In this document: positions 1 to 6,934 of the stretch, one piece after another
How the letters are laid out: each line of letters begins with the position of its first letter
Numbering within the stretch: the first letter of the stretch is position 1
Assembly: GCA_951801245.1 (NCBI GenBank)
Contig: CATOMC010000002.1
Span: 131,724-195,723 of the forward strand
DNA: 64,000 nucleotides
Source of the DNA: an uncultured Lachnospiraceae bacterium
GTDB taxonomy: Bacteria > Bacillota_A > Clostridia > Lachnospirales > Lachnospiraceae
Direction: 5' to 3'
Notes under the pieces: model-generated
Databases searched by the model: none
Told to the model about the DNA's origin: nothing
Seen by the model: only the letters and a program-made list of their open reading frames with translations
Made by a program: the position numbers and the translations under genes

Positions 1-225
1 TTGGAAACAGCCGTCCATGACAGAAGTATCTTCTGTATCGTAGAGGGTGATCTGAATGATCGTATCAAAGTAAAAACCGGTCCGGGTGATGGGTTCTGTA
101 TTGCGCTTACAGCCGGAGAGTGTCCAAACGGCTGTTATAGAAACGGCCAGGCAGCATATCCGTATGACTGTGTTCTGAATGACTGTATTCTTATATTTAA
201 TCAAGTTTTTTTCCTGAGATTTCAT
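1..225 (-). CDS. FAD:protein FMN transferase (ApbE-like) lipoprotein, N-terminal part only
   Basis: The minus strand reads 75 codons from an ATG at 225 to the window edge, so only the start of the gene is present. It has a basic, Asn/Lys-rich head, a hydrophobic segment and a lipobox ending in LSGC (Cys 39). After that comes TGFYFDTIIQITLYD, which resembles the opening beta strand of the ApbE family (flavinylation of extracytoplasmic proteins with FMN). A GGGAG Shine-Dalgarno lies 7 bases upstream. The plus-strand reading frame over the same bases has no recognisable features and is a shadow. The ApbE assignment rests on a short stretch, so another lipoprotein family is possible. Confidence 0.6.
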   Translation of the reverse strand, partial: MKSQEKNLIKYKNTVIQNTVIRICCLAVSITAVWTLSGCKRNTEPITRTGFYFDTIIQITLYDTEDTSVMDGCFQ

Positions 226-275
226 AAGGGACTCCCGACTTGTAAATTCTGACAAGTTGCTATTTTCATCATAAC

Positions 276-304
276 ATGATACCATAAATATACCATTGGC
301 CCAA
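276..304 (-). promoter_or_regulatory. Possible promoter of the ApbE-like gene
   Basis: On the minus strand TTGGGC (299-304) and TATCAT (276-281) are 17 bases apart, about 50 bases upstream of the ATG at 225. The -35 box is weak. Confidence 0.35.
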
Positions 305-525
305 GCAGATAGCAAATATGTTTTCAGGGAAGCGGCTCGCTTTCGCTCCTTTCACAGCGCAACAGACATTACTCGTGAGAAACCTCGCTAAGTAGTGAGT
401 GAGGGTGCGTAAGGTGGAATCATAGCGGTCAGAATCATAATTCTATATGGCGTCTGTATCCGTGCGTACGGGATACAGACTGGAAACAGATAAAAGATGT
501 ACGCAGAAATGGGGAGTATATTATT
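305..525. other. Intergenic region with a perfect inverted repeat
   Basis: There is no gene between the divergent ApbE-like and GH25 genes. The only clear structure is GTCTGTATCC (452-461) facing GGATACAGAC (471-480), a 10-bp perfect arm with a self-complementary loop. It ends about 45 bases before the GH25 start and has no T-run after it, so it is more likely an operator or 5'-UTR hairpin than a terminator. Confidence 0.45.
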
Positions 526-1704
526 ATGAAATTACCGGGAGAAGAACAATCGGGGGGCATGGGGCCTTCCGTCATTTATATGGTCATTGGCGTGTCAGCT
601 TTTGTTCTGATTACTCTCTTTGTCGTATATCAGAATAACACGAAAAAGAGCAGCGGCAGTGAATATTTGAAACAGGTACAGCAACAGCAGGAGGAAGAGG
701 CAGCACTGGAGCTTGCGGAGGAACAGCAGCAGGTGGAGGAAGCGCCGAAACTGCGTGCGGAAGATCTGGACTTCTGGGACATGTATCCGGTAGAGGGGCA
801 GGAAACAGAAATGCCGGAAGGGAAAGAGAGCAGTTCATCCGACAAGACAGGCAGTAGATCTTCTTATACGGAAAAGGCAGAAAAGGAGAAAGAAGAACAG
901 CGCCAGAAGGAAGAAGAATTGAAGAATAATCCGGCTACGGACGGCAAACATACACGGATCACGAACCGAAACGGCGAAGAGGAATGGGTACTGATCAGTC
1001 CGTATCTGACCAAAAACACCATTGATTTTACCAAGATAGAGGACAAGGCCGGACTCAAACGTTATATGGAGAATGGCAGGAAGACATCTTATGTGGGAGT
1101 GGATATTTCCAAACACACAGGGGAAATTAACTTTACGGGCGTGAAAGCGGCAGGGGTGGATTATGTTATGATCCGCCTGGGCAGCCGGGGATATAGCACC
1201 GGACAGATAGCATTGGATGAGAATTTCAAGCAGAATATCGAAGGCGCGATTGAAGCCGAACTGGATATCGGCATCTATTTTTATTCTCAGGCGGTTTCTC
1301 CGGAGGAGGCGATTCAGGAAGCGAATTTCGTGATTCAGAACCTGGAACCATATAGAGCACATGTGAAATATCCGATCGCTTTTGACATGGAATTTGTGTC
1401 CAATGATAAGTCACGCATAGAGGGTCTTAGCCGGGAGGATAAGACGACTGTGACGGCTACTTTCGCAGAGGGTGTCAAGGCAGCGGGATATGTGCCGATG
1501 ATCTATGGGGATAAGGAGTGGCTGCTCAAAGAGATCGATCTGACGAAACTGCAGGATTATGATGTCTGGCTTTCTCAGGAAGAGGATATCCCGGATTATC
1601 CGTATCTGTATACGATGTGGCAGTACGATACGGACAGTATCCTGAATGGGATAGAGGGCGGGGCGGATCTCAATATCTGCTTTGTGAGTTATTCAGAACG
1701 GTAA
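526..1704 (+). CDS. Membrane-anchored GH25 lysozyme (muramidase)
   Basis: The protein has 392 residues. A short N-terminal tail is followed by one membrane helix (about residues 16-36), a long Glu/Gln/Lys-rich stalk (about 45-165), and a GH25 domain (about 188-392). GH25 enzymes cut the MurNAc-GlcNAc bond of peptidoglycan. Family marks are the opening VDISKHTG, the catalytic D-x-E pair (Asp287 and Glu289 in FDMEF) and the late WQY motif (365-367). The single helix without a cleavage site predicts that the enzyme stays tethered outside the membrane. GGGGAG lies 9 bases before the ATG. The 3' end overlaps the convergent AP2-type gene by 16 bases. Confidence 0.9.
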   Translation: MKLPGEEQSGGMGPSVIYMVIGVSAFVLITLFVVYQNNTKKSSGSEYLKQVQQQQEEEAALELAEEQQQVEEAPKLRAEDLDFWDMYPVEGQETEMPEGKESSSSDKTGSRSSYTEKAEKEKEEQRQKEEELKNNPATDGKHTRITNRNGEEEWVLISPYLTKNTIDFTKIEDKAGLKRYMENGRKTSYVGVDISKHTGEINFTGVKAAGVDYVMIRLGSRGYSTGQIALDENFKQNIEGAIEAELDIGIYFYSQAVSPEEAIQEANFVIQNLEPYRAHVKYPIAFDMEFVSNDKSRIEGLSREDKTTVTATFAEGVKAAGYVPMIYGDKEWLLKEIDLTKLQDYDVWLSQEEDIPDYPYLYTMWQYDTDSILNGIEGGADLNICFVSYSER

Positions 1705-2486
1705 TCGTACAAGCTGGAAGCCACTTTGATGGATGCATATAAGTCGGCGTAGGCGGAGGGCGACATTCCCTCCATGTAGTTGGGAGTGTAAGCTTTGTCG
1801 ACGCCGGCTTTTTTCAACAGATCAATGGCCTTATTATAGGCAATGGCGGCTTCCGTTTCTGTGGCATAAGTACCCACGGTTACATTGCCTTTCACATGGA
1901 TCTTTACCTGGTAAGAGGTTTGTCCGTTTCTATTGATAACACGGACACCGTTATAATGGTTGAGAATTTCAATATTTTCATAGCGAAGATCGTTGCGGCT
2001 GCCGTTGATGAACCGGTAATCTTTGTTTTCTACGGCATAATTCTTGATGCCGTACCGGCTCATAATGTTGACCTGCATCCCATAATCTGCCACAAAATAG
2101 TGTCCGCCGCGGCGGGAAATCTTGCGGGAGGAATAGTAGAAAAGGTCATCCATATCAAAGATAAAATAATCAGACAGTGAAAAATAATAATAAAAGAAAC
2201 GCGGCCTGATATAGATGGGGGTATTGAAATAGATGCCGTTGTCCCGGAAATTGATCAGGCTGACCCATTTTTCAAACAGAAGCGGCGAAGAAGGATCATA
2301 GTCGTCCAGGCGAACGGAAGGGTCTTTTAACAGGTTTAAGGCGCACAGATACATCTGGTGCGCTTTTTCTTTCTGGCTGCAGCTTCCCAGACTGATATGC
2401 TTATTGCGATAAGTTAATGAGGCGCGAAAATAAGTGCTCCCATCCTTGCGTTTTGCCCTATATACGCCGGTTAACTGCTGTTTCAT
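1689..2486 (-). CDS. AP2-like / degenerate HNH / AP2-like DNA-binding protein
   Basis: The start is the ATG at 2486, preceded by a strong AAGGAGGA (2494-2500); the open frame continues upstream without support. The 265-residue protein has an AP2-like module at residues 5-52 (GVYRAKRKDG...YFRASL...HISLGS), a middle section ending in INGSRNDLRYENIEIL (160-175), and a second AP2-like module at 180-228 with TETEAAIAYNKAIDLL. The middle motif resembles the end of an HNH nuclease (D-H-x-N-G ... D-N-R-x-E-N-L), but the catalytic His is replaced, so it is probably inactive. Homing-endonuclease relatives with AP2 domains are known in bacteria. A DNA-binding or regulatory role is inferred. The 3' end overlaps the GH25 gene tail to tail. 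Confidence 0.65.
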   Translation of the reverse strand: MKQQLTGVYRAKRKDGSTYFRASLTYRNKHISLGSCSQKEKAHQMYLCALNLLKDPSVRLDDYDPSSPLLFEKWVSLINFRDNGIYFNTPIYIRPRFFYYYFSLSDYFIFDMDDLFYYSSRKISRRGGHYFVADYGMQVNIMSRYGIKNYAVENKDYRFINGSRNDLRYENIEILNHYNGVRVINRNGQTSYQVKIHVKGNVTVGTYATETEAAIAYNKAIDLLKKAGVDKAYTPNYMEGMSPSAYADLYASIKVASSLYDYRSE

Positions 2487-2507
2487 GCCGTTTCCTCCTT
2501 CTTTATG

Positions 2508-2536
2508 ATTGTACCATTTTTGAGAAAAAAAACAAA
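2508..2536 (-). promoter_or_regulatory. Probable promoter of the AP2/HNH-like gene
   Basis: On the minus strand TTTGTT (2531-2536), a 17-base spacer and TACAAT (2508-2513) precede the ribosome binding site by about 8 bases. Confidence 0.45.
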
Positions 2537-2617
2537 TTAAGAAATATTTTTCCTTTTTCCTGTATAAACTAATATTGGTAAGACAAGAAGTATTTGTATA
2601 TTTGGAATGGAGGAAAA

Positions 2618-3238
2618 ATGTATAGGAAATATATATCAGGACTCTTGTTGGCAGGGATGACGCTTGTTGTGTCGGGCATCTGTGCAAGGGAGTTGAAAAT
2701 TGATCGAATATCGGCCAAGCCTGCTTTTCGCATGGAATACCTGGACGAGTCAATGGCGGAGGACATGCACAGCTACGTGGAGACCATAGACAGTGTATCC
2801 TCGGGTCAGAGGATTGTGGACTATGAGGTGTTAGAGCAGACCACGCAGTATCAATTGTCGGACAAGGACTATGATACACTCCTTCGGATCGTGGAAGCGG
2901 AAGCAGGCGGAGAGGATCAAAACGGTAAACTTTTGGTGGCGAATGTTGTGTTAAACAGAGTCAACAGTGAAGTGTTCCCCGATACGGTGTGGGATGTGGT
3001 GATGCAAAGAGAGCAGGGGATAGCGCAGTTCTCCCCCACAGTGGACGGCAGATTTGAGAATGTGAGCGTCAGCGATGACACGGTGCAGGCTGTGGAGCGT
3101 GCTCTTTATGGAGAAGACATCTCTCAGGGAGCGTTATATTTCTGTGCACGTGAGAAGGCGGATTCCAATAAATTGAAATGGTTCGACAGAAAACTGACGA
3201 AGCTGTTTTCCTACGGGCATCACGATTTCTTCTTATAG
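2618..3238 (+). CDS. SleB-type cell wall hydrolase (Hydrolase_2 family)
   Basis: The start is the ATG at 2618, 4 bases after GGAGG (2609-2613); a TTG at 2594 has no such site. The 206-residue protein has an N-terminal hydrophobic signal or anchor (about 5-25), a short linker, and a C-terminal SleB/CwlJ-like domain from about residue 80. That domain includes the VEAEAGGE motif (92-99), whose glutamate is the expected catalytic residue, and LVANVVLNRV. The family contains spore-cortex lytic transglycosylases and relatives working on vegetative peptidoglycan. No partner genes such as ypeB are nearby, so a spore-specific role cannot be claimed. Confidence 0.85.
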   Translation: MYRKYISGLLLAGMTLVVSGICARELKIDRISAKPAFRMEYLDESMAEDMHSYVETIDSVSSGQRIVDYEVLEQTTQYQLSDKDYDTLLRIVEAEAGGEDQNGKLLVANVVLNRVNSEVFPDTVWDVVMQREQGIAQFSPTVDGRFENVSVSDDTVQAVERALYGEDISQGALYFCAREKADSNKLKWFDRKLTKLFSYGHHDFFL

Positions 3239-3332
3239 AAAGGTAAGTGCCTTCGGTATGCGCCTTGCCGTGAGAGGGATTTCTTATACCATAAAGATAG
3301 TTGATTGGAACATAGTATAGTATTTATTTTTG

Positions 3333-3360
3333 CAAGAGCCGGATGAGAATCTGGCTCTTG
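3333..3360 (+). terminator. Hairpin after the SleB-type gene, possible terminator
   Basis: CAAGAGCCGGA (3333-3343) pairs with TCTGGCTCTTG (3350-3360), an 11-bp stem with one G-T pair and a 6-base loop. The T-run after it is poor, so termination is uncertain. Confidence 0.4.
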
Positions 3361-3830
3361 TGTATTTGTGTCTGTGACACAAGCTAATGAAGCAAAACAG
3401 TTTTTGGGATTTAAGCAACGAATTCAAGTATGTGCGTGTAAAATAGGTCAGATTATTAAAGTTGAGATGTTCACATATTTCACATTTGCTTCTTGGTTTT
3501 TTGCGGAATTCCAAATTCATTTTAGTCACAATTCGAACAGAGTAAAACTGTAATCGGCTTTCTTACTGTCTGTAACCAAAGAATCAAACGTGTGGTTTGT
3601 ATCTTTTAATATAAGTTCTCGCAGCATGTAGTCGGGAACTGCAACACTTTCATTAACAATAAGAAGATAGACTTCAGTTACATGAAATTTTCCAAGCTTT
3701 ATAAAAAAGAATGGCAAGGCTAGTATCAGGGTATATAATCAGAGTATGTTTTTCAATAATGTGGGATTGTTGAATTCTTGATTTGAGATGTGTACAACGC
3801 AAGAAAGCAATGTGGGAAAGGGGGAGAAAA
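3361..3830. other. Gene-poor stretch, probably decayed
   Basis: No intact gene is recognisable. A 63-codon minus-strand frame (3526-3717) has protein-like composition but no ribosome binding site and no known motif; it may be the remnant of a gene. The stretch adjoins a clear pseudogene. Confidence 0.3.
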
Positions 3831-4106
3831 ATGTTAGGATACTTGAAGAATTTGCAATAGCAAATTCAGGATGAAAAAGAAATTTTTCTACAGGTATGTA
3901 GGAATACCTATGAGTTACTTTATTACAGAGGAATTGAATTAGGGCAGATTTTGATGAATGCACTGACAATGAAACAAAAGGTTGAGAGGCATCGACAAGT
4001 TCTTAGTTATCAGTTACAGAGAATGTATAGAATACGAAATAAGTTTGTGCATCATTCTATGATAGATGATAATATTGATGTACTCTGCAAGCATATGAGA
4101 GTTTAG
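3831..4106 (+). pseudogene. Remnant of a HEPN-like (ApeA-type C-terminal) protein
   Basis: One frame runs from an ATG at 3831 with a GGGGGAG site, meets TAG at 3858-3860, then stays open for 81 codons to the TAG at 4104. The open part reads as an alpha-helical tail with QLQRMYRIRNKFVHHS. This holds R-N-x3-H, the catalytic RNase signature of HEPN domains (R codon at 4035). Such tails close several HEPN proteins of defence and toxin systems. The in-frame stop, the missing N-terminal part and the decayed surroundings mark a degraded fragment. The family call rests on this one motif and context. Confidence 0.45.
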
Positions 4107-4139
4107 ATTAAAATAATAGAGAAAAGCGATTATACCGTT

Positions 4140-4196
4140 GTACGCCCTTTTTATGCGCATGCCAATGAACTTTACGCATAAAAAAGGCGTATTTTA
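4140..4196 (+). terminator. Strong long-stem hairpin, probable bidirectional terminator
   Basis: TACGCC-C-TTTTTATGCG (4141-4156) faces CGCATAAAAAAGGCGTA (4175-4191), followed by TTTT. It insulates the secreted-protein promoter from upstream DNA. Confidence 0.55.
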
Positions 4197-4210
4197 AGTT
4201 CGCACACCGC

Positions 4211-4253
4211 AGTTGACAACTAATAGTTATCTATAAATACACAACTAATAGTT
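4211..4253. promoter_or_regulatory. Operator: two AACT-N3-AGTT palindromes (copy 1)
   Basis: Identical palindromes AACTAATAGTT occur at 4218-4228 and 4243-4253, 25 bases apart; the second overlaps the -35 box. A further AGTTGACAACT palindrome (4211-4221) abuts the first. The second copy of the gene has AACTATCAGTT twice with nearly the same spacing. The arms AACT/AGTT are conserved while the centre changes, as expected for a protein-binding site. The probable ligand is the Xre repressor encoded at 31171-31539. Confidence 0.65.
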
Positions 4254-4280
4254 GCATTAAAAGAAGGAAGGTGCTATAAT
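4252..4280 (+). promoter_or_regulatory. Promoter of secreted-protein copy 1
   Basis: TTGCAT (4252-4257), 17 bases, then TATAAT (4275-4280). The same arrangement, TTGCAA-17-TATAAT, precedes copy 2. A small GCAGT-gaa-ACTGC hairpin (4301-4313) lies in the leader. Confidence 0.75.
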
Positions 4281-4351
4281 TAGTCGAAAACGGTGTTAAC
4301 GCAGTGAAACTGCGGCACAAATATATCATTCATGAAGGAGGATAACATCCA

Positions 4352-5071
4352 ATGAAAGTGAAAAGCGTTAAGAGGATTTTAGTAACGGCACTCGTTACGA
4401 CAATGCTTGTTGGCACTGTCTTTACGACACAGGCGGCAGGCGGCTCTGGCGGCAGCAGCGGATCTTCAGGATCCTCAAGTTCTTCCAGCAGTGAATCGGA
4501 AGATGAGGATAAGAAGGAAGAGGCAGTGGTAGAATCTGCAGATGTATTTGAAAGCGTACCTGCCATGCAGGAATACGTAACAAAACTCTCTGCTGACAGT
4601 GCAGTGACAGTCGGCGGCACAAGAATAGCGAGCACCATCGCAGGTGCAACGGTTGTCAAGAGCCTTCAGGGCGTGGCCGTGACCACACCCCTGGCAGACA
4701 TCAAGGCGAGTCTGGGCCTTACGGGCAGCCAGAAGCCTTATGTGATCGCTTATGACATCAGTGAGAAGAAGAGTCCCCTTGCCATGAGCTGCATCAATGC
4801 GGCGATCCAGGCCGCAGGCGGCACATATGTTACCGCGATCAATGTTGACCTTTGCGCCATGGACAATGGCAGGATCATCACACTGGCGAACGGCAGTGCA
4901 GCGATGTCAGCAGGCCTTCCCAAGACAGCAGATCTGTCCAAAACATACTATGTAGTATGTGTACAGCCGGGCGGAGCGATCACGATCTTACAAGATCAGG
5001 ATACCAATCCTGCAACCGTTACCTTTGAGATCAAAGCAGGTCTGGCAGCTTATGCAATAGCAGCGCAGTAA
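4352..5071 (+). CDS. Secreted Gly/Ser-rich protein of unknown function, copy 1
   Basis: The 239-residue protein has a clear signal peptide (residues 1-29, cut near TQAA), a Gly/Ser tract (30-47), a short acidic segment (SESEDEDKKEE) and a globular C-terminal region (about 58-239) without a family I recognise. AAGGAGG (4335-4341) lies 10 bases before the ATG. A paralogue at 31750-32469 differs at only about four residues. Both have the same promoter, operator and downstream hairpin, so the whole unit was duplicated. Its own promoter and the terminator-like hairpin after it suggest transcription as a single-gene unit. A surface or matrix protein is a guess from the signal peptide and linker. 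Confidence 0.8.
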   Translation: MKVKSVKRILVTALVTTMLVGTVFTTQAAGGSGGSSGSSGSSSSSSSESEDEDKKEEAVVESADVFESVPAMQEYVTKLSADSAVTVGGTRIASTIAGATVVKSLQGVAVTTPLADIKASLGLTGSQKPYVIAYDISEKKSPLAMSCINAAIQAAGGTYVTAINVDLCAMDNGRIITLANGSAAMSAGLPKTADLSKTYYVVCVQPGGAITILQDQDTNPATVTFEIKAGLAAYAIAAQ

Positions 5072-5110
5072 AATACGGCAAAACGAAGCTATGATACACA
5101 GTAAGGAGAG

Positions 5111-5143
5111 GGGGCAAGACAGACCAATTCTGCTTGTCCCTTT
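5111..5143 (+). terminator. Conserved hairpin after secreted-protein copy 1
   Basis: GGGGCAAGACAGA (5111-5123) pairs with TCTGCTTGTCCC (5129-5140) with one bulged A; a short T-run follows. The same element follows copy 2 at 32506-32536, where no gene starts inside it. This argues that the frame beginning at 5091 is non-coding here. Confidence 0.55.
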
Positions 5144-5147
5144 GAAA

Positions 5148-6902
5148 ATGAGGGAAAAATGGGAGACTATCATACCCGTGGTGCTTTTGTGTGCCGCGGC
5201 GGGATATAGTGTGTGTAATGCCTATGGGTTTTTGATTTTTCCGGACGAGTATACTTATTGGTCTTATGCGGCGGCATCGGGAGGGGACGACTGGTCTGCC
5301 GTCACGTCGCTGGGACTTTATTTTTCATACGGATACAGTCTGATATTGTTCCCGATTTATGTTCTCTTTCGGGATGCAGTGGCCGCTTATAGGGTTGGTG
5401 TGGGAATTAATTTCATTCTTCTGCTTATTTCTTTCTTATGCCTGGCGAAAGCATGTGAGAGGATGCGGGGAGACCAGAATCTTCAGATGACGCAGAGCAT
5501 TCCGATGATTTTCTTTGCGGCTGTCTCTGTGTTTTATCCGGGGCATTTATTCAGCGCACAGATGACAATGACGGAAACGATGATTCTGATGCTGTATGTT
5601 GCGTCTGGCATGCTCTTGTATCGGTATCTGGAAGAAAACAGCGTGAAGGTATTGGTGCCGTTGCTTCTTCTGCTTTTTTATCTCTATATAGTTCACATGA
5701 GGACAGTGGGGATCCTGCTGTCGGCGCTTCTGGTGCTCCTTTTCCATAACTTGTCCGGGCGGGGCAGGCGGCAGCATATTGTGTGGATCATAGGACTTAT
5801 GGGACTTTTGTTTCTTGGCAGCCATTTTGTGAAAGAATGGGCTTATGCCAATGTATTTGGCGGACTGAACATAGCGTTTATCAAAGGGAATGATTATAGC
5901 GGACAGATTGAGAAGATACAGTACATATTTACGAGAGAGGGGTTCTATGACCTGTTCGTCCACATCGTGGGCAAAGTCCTCTATCTGGGACTGGCGTCAT
6001 TTGGGCTGTTTTATTGGGGCGTTTATGGCTTTTTAAAACGTTTGTTGTGTGGGAAAGCATCGTCGATGTATGCTGATGGAGAAAAGACGGATGCAGAAGC
6101 CGGGATGGTGCAGCGGGAATTTAGCGCCTATATTTTACTGACGGCAGCGGCACAGATCATGATCGCTACCATTTACCTGCTGACAATGGGGGAAATCAGT
6201 GATTACACCTATGGACGTTACAGCGAGATCATACTTCCCTTCATAATGATGGAAGGGCTGCAGGAAGTCTGGAAACAACGGGCAAAGATTGTCTGTGTGG
6301 TGAGTGGTGTCATCACACTTGTGCATGGTGTTTTTGTCTGGCTGGTGGTCAAGCAGGTTGTAAACACTGGTGTAAGTGTTTTTAGCGGGTATTTTATGGC
6401 AGGCATCAGTTATCTTTACCATGCGGATGGATTTACGCCGGGAACCTTTTATAAGGAAACTTATATAGCGGGCACGATTCTGATGCTGGCAGTCATGATG
6501 CTGCTTCTCTGGTGCGGGAGTAAGAAGAGGCGGCAGTGGATGCTGACAGTCCTTCTGGTCATGCAGATGGTACTGGCAGTTCGGGTAGACCATATTTTCT
6601 TACAGCCTTTCAGGCGTGCGGCGTATAGGGATTATCGTCTTGCCGGGCAAATAGAGGATTTGTATGAGGAGAAGGACAATCCGAGAGTTATCTATAGAAA
6701 CAAAGCTTATCCACCCTATATCGGGATACTGCAGTTTATGATGCGGGATATCACGATCGAGGTGACGGAGGAGATTATGGATGTAAAAGAGGATGATATA
6801 TTGATCTTTTCATTTGATGATGCAGAGCAGAATCGGTGGGAAGATGAATTTACACATAAAGAGGTCTGTGGGCATTTTGCTGTTTTGTATAATAGAGATT
6901 AG
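5148..6902 (+). CDS. Polytopic GT-C-like membrane protein (putative polyprenyl-linked sugar transferase)
   Basis: About 584 residues with around ten or more hydrophobic helices and a soluble C-terminal tail (about 500-584). Near the N terminus the acidic FPDEYTYW lies in the first outer loop, as in GT-C glycosyltransferases such as the PMT and ArnT types that take sugars from polyprenyl phosphate carriers. No closer family is recognised. An upstream ATG at 5091 is open, but those bases belong to a hairpin conserved in a non-coding place after copy 2, so the ATG at 5148 is preferred; neither start has a good ribosome site. It is the first gene of the long polysaccharide operon. Confidence 0.6.
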   Translation: MREKWETIIPVVLLCAAAGYSVCNAYGFLIFPDEYTYWSYAAASGGDDWSAVTSLGLYFSYGYSLILFPIYVLFRDAVAAYRVGVGINFILLLISFLCLAKACERMRGDQNLQMTQSIPMIFFAAVSVFYPGHLFSAQMTMTETMILMLYVASGMLLYRYLEENSVKVLVPLLLLLFYLYIVHMRTVGILLSALLVLLFHNLSGRGRRQHIVWIIGLMGLLFLGSHFVKEWAYANVFGGLNIAFIKGNDYSGQIEKIQYIFTREGFYDLFVHIVGKVLYLGLASFGLFYWGVYGFLKRLLCGKASSMYADGEKTDAEAGMVQREFSAYILLTAAAQIMIATIYLLTMGEISDYTYGRYSEIILPFIMMEGLQEVWKQRAKIVCVVSGVITLVHGVFVWLVVKQVVNTGVSVFSGYFMAGISYLYHADGFTPGTFYKETYIAGTILMLAVMMLLLWCGSKKRRQWMLTVLLVMQMVLAVRVDHIFLQPFRRAAYRDYRLAGQIEDLYEEKDNPRVIYRNKAYPPYIGILQFMMRDITIEVTEEIMDVKEDDILIFSFDDAEQNRWEDEFTHKEVCGHFAVLYNRD

Positions 6903-6934
6903 AATAGATCGAAAAATCATAAGGAATATATGTG

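Noticed and set aside
1..252. An 83-codon plus-strand frame beginning TTG
   Set aside because: It has no motif, and the minus strand encodes a lipoprotein N terminus over the same bases.
552..557. G6 run in the GH25 gene (and a similar one at 54101-54106 in the SpoIID gene)
   Set aside because: Both are in frame in intact genes, and six G can occur by chance.
2487..2879. Upstream extension of the AP2/HNH-like frame
   Set aside because: It runs through promoter-like DNA and the divergent SleB gene, while a perfect ribosome site marks the ATG at 2486.
3526..3717. 63-codon minus-strand frame
   Set aside because: Protein-like composition but no start signal and no recognised motif; kept only as a possible remnant.
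5091..5147. N-terminal 19 codons of the first GT-C-like frame
   Set aside because: They coincide with a hairpin that is conserved in a non-coding position after the second copy of the secreted-protein gene.
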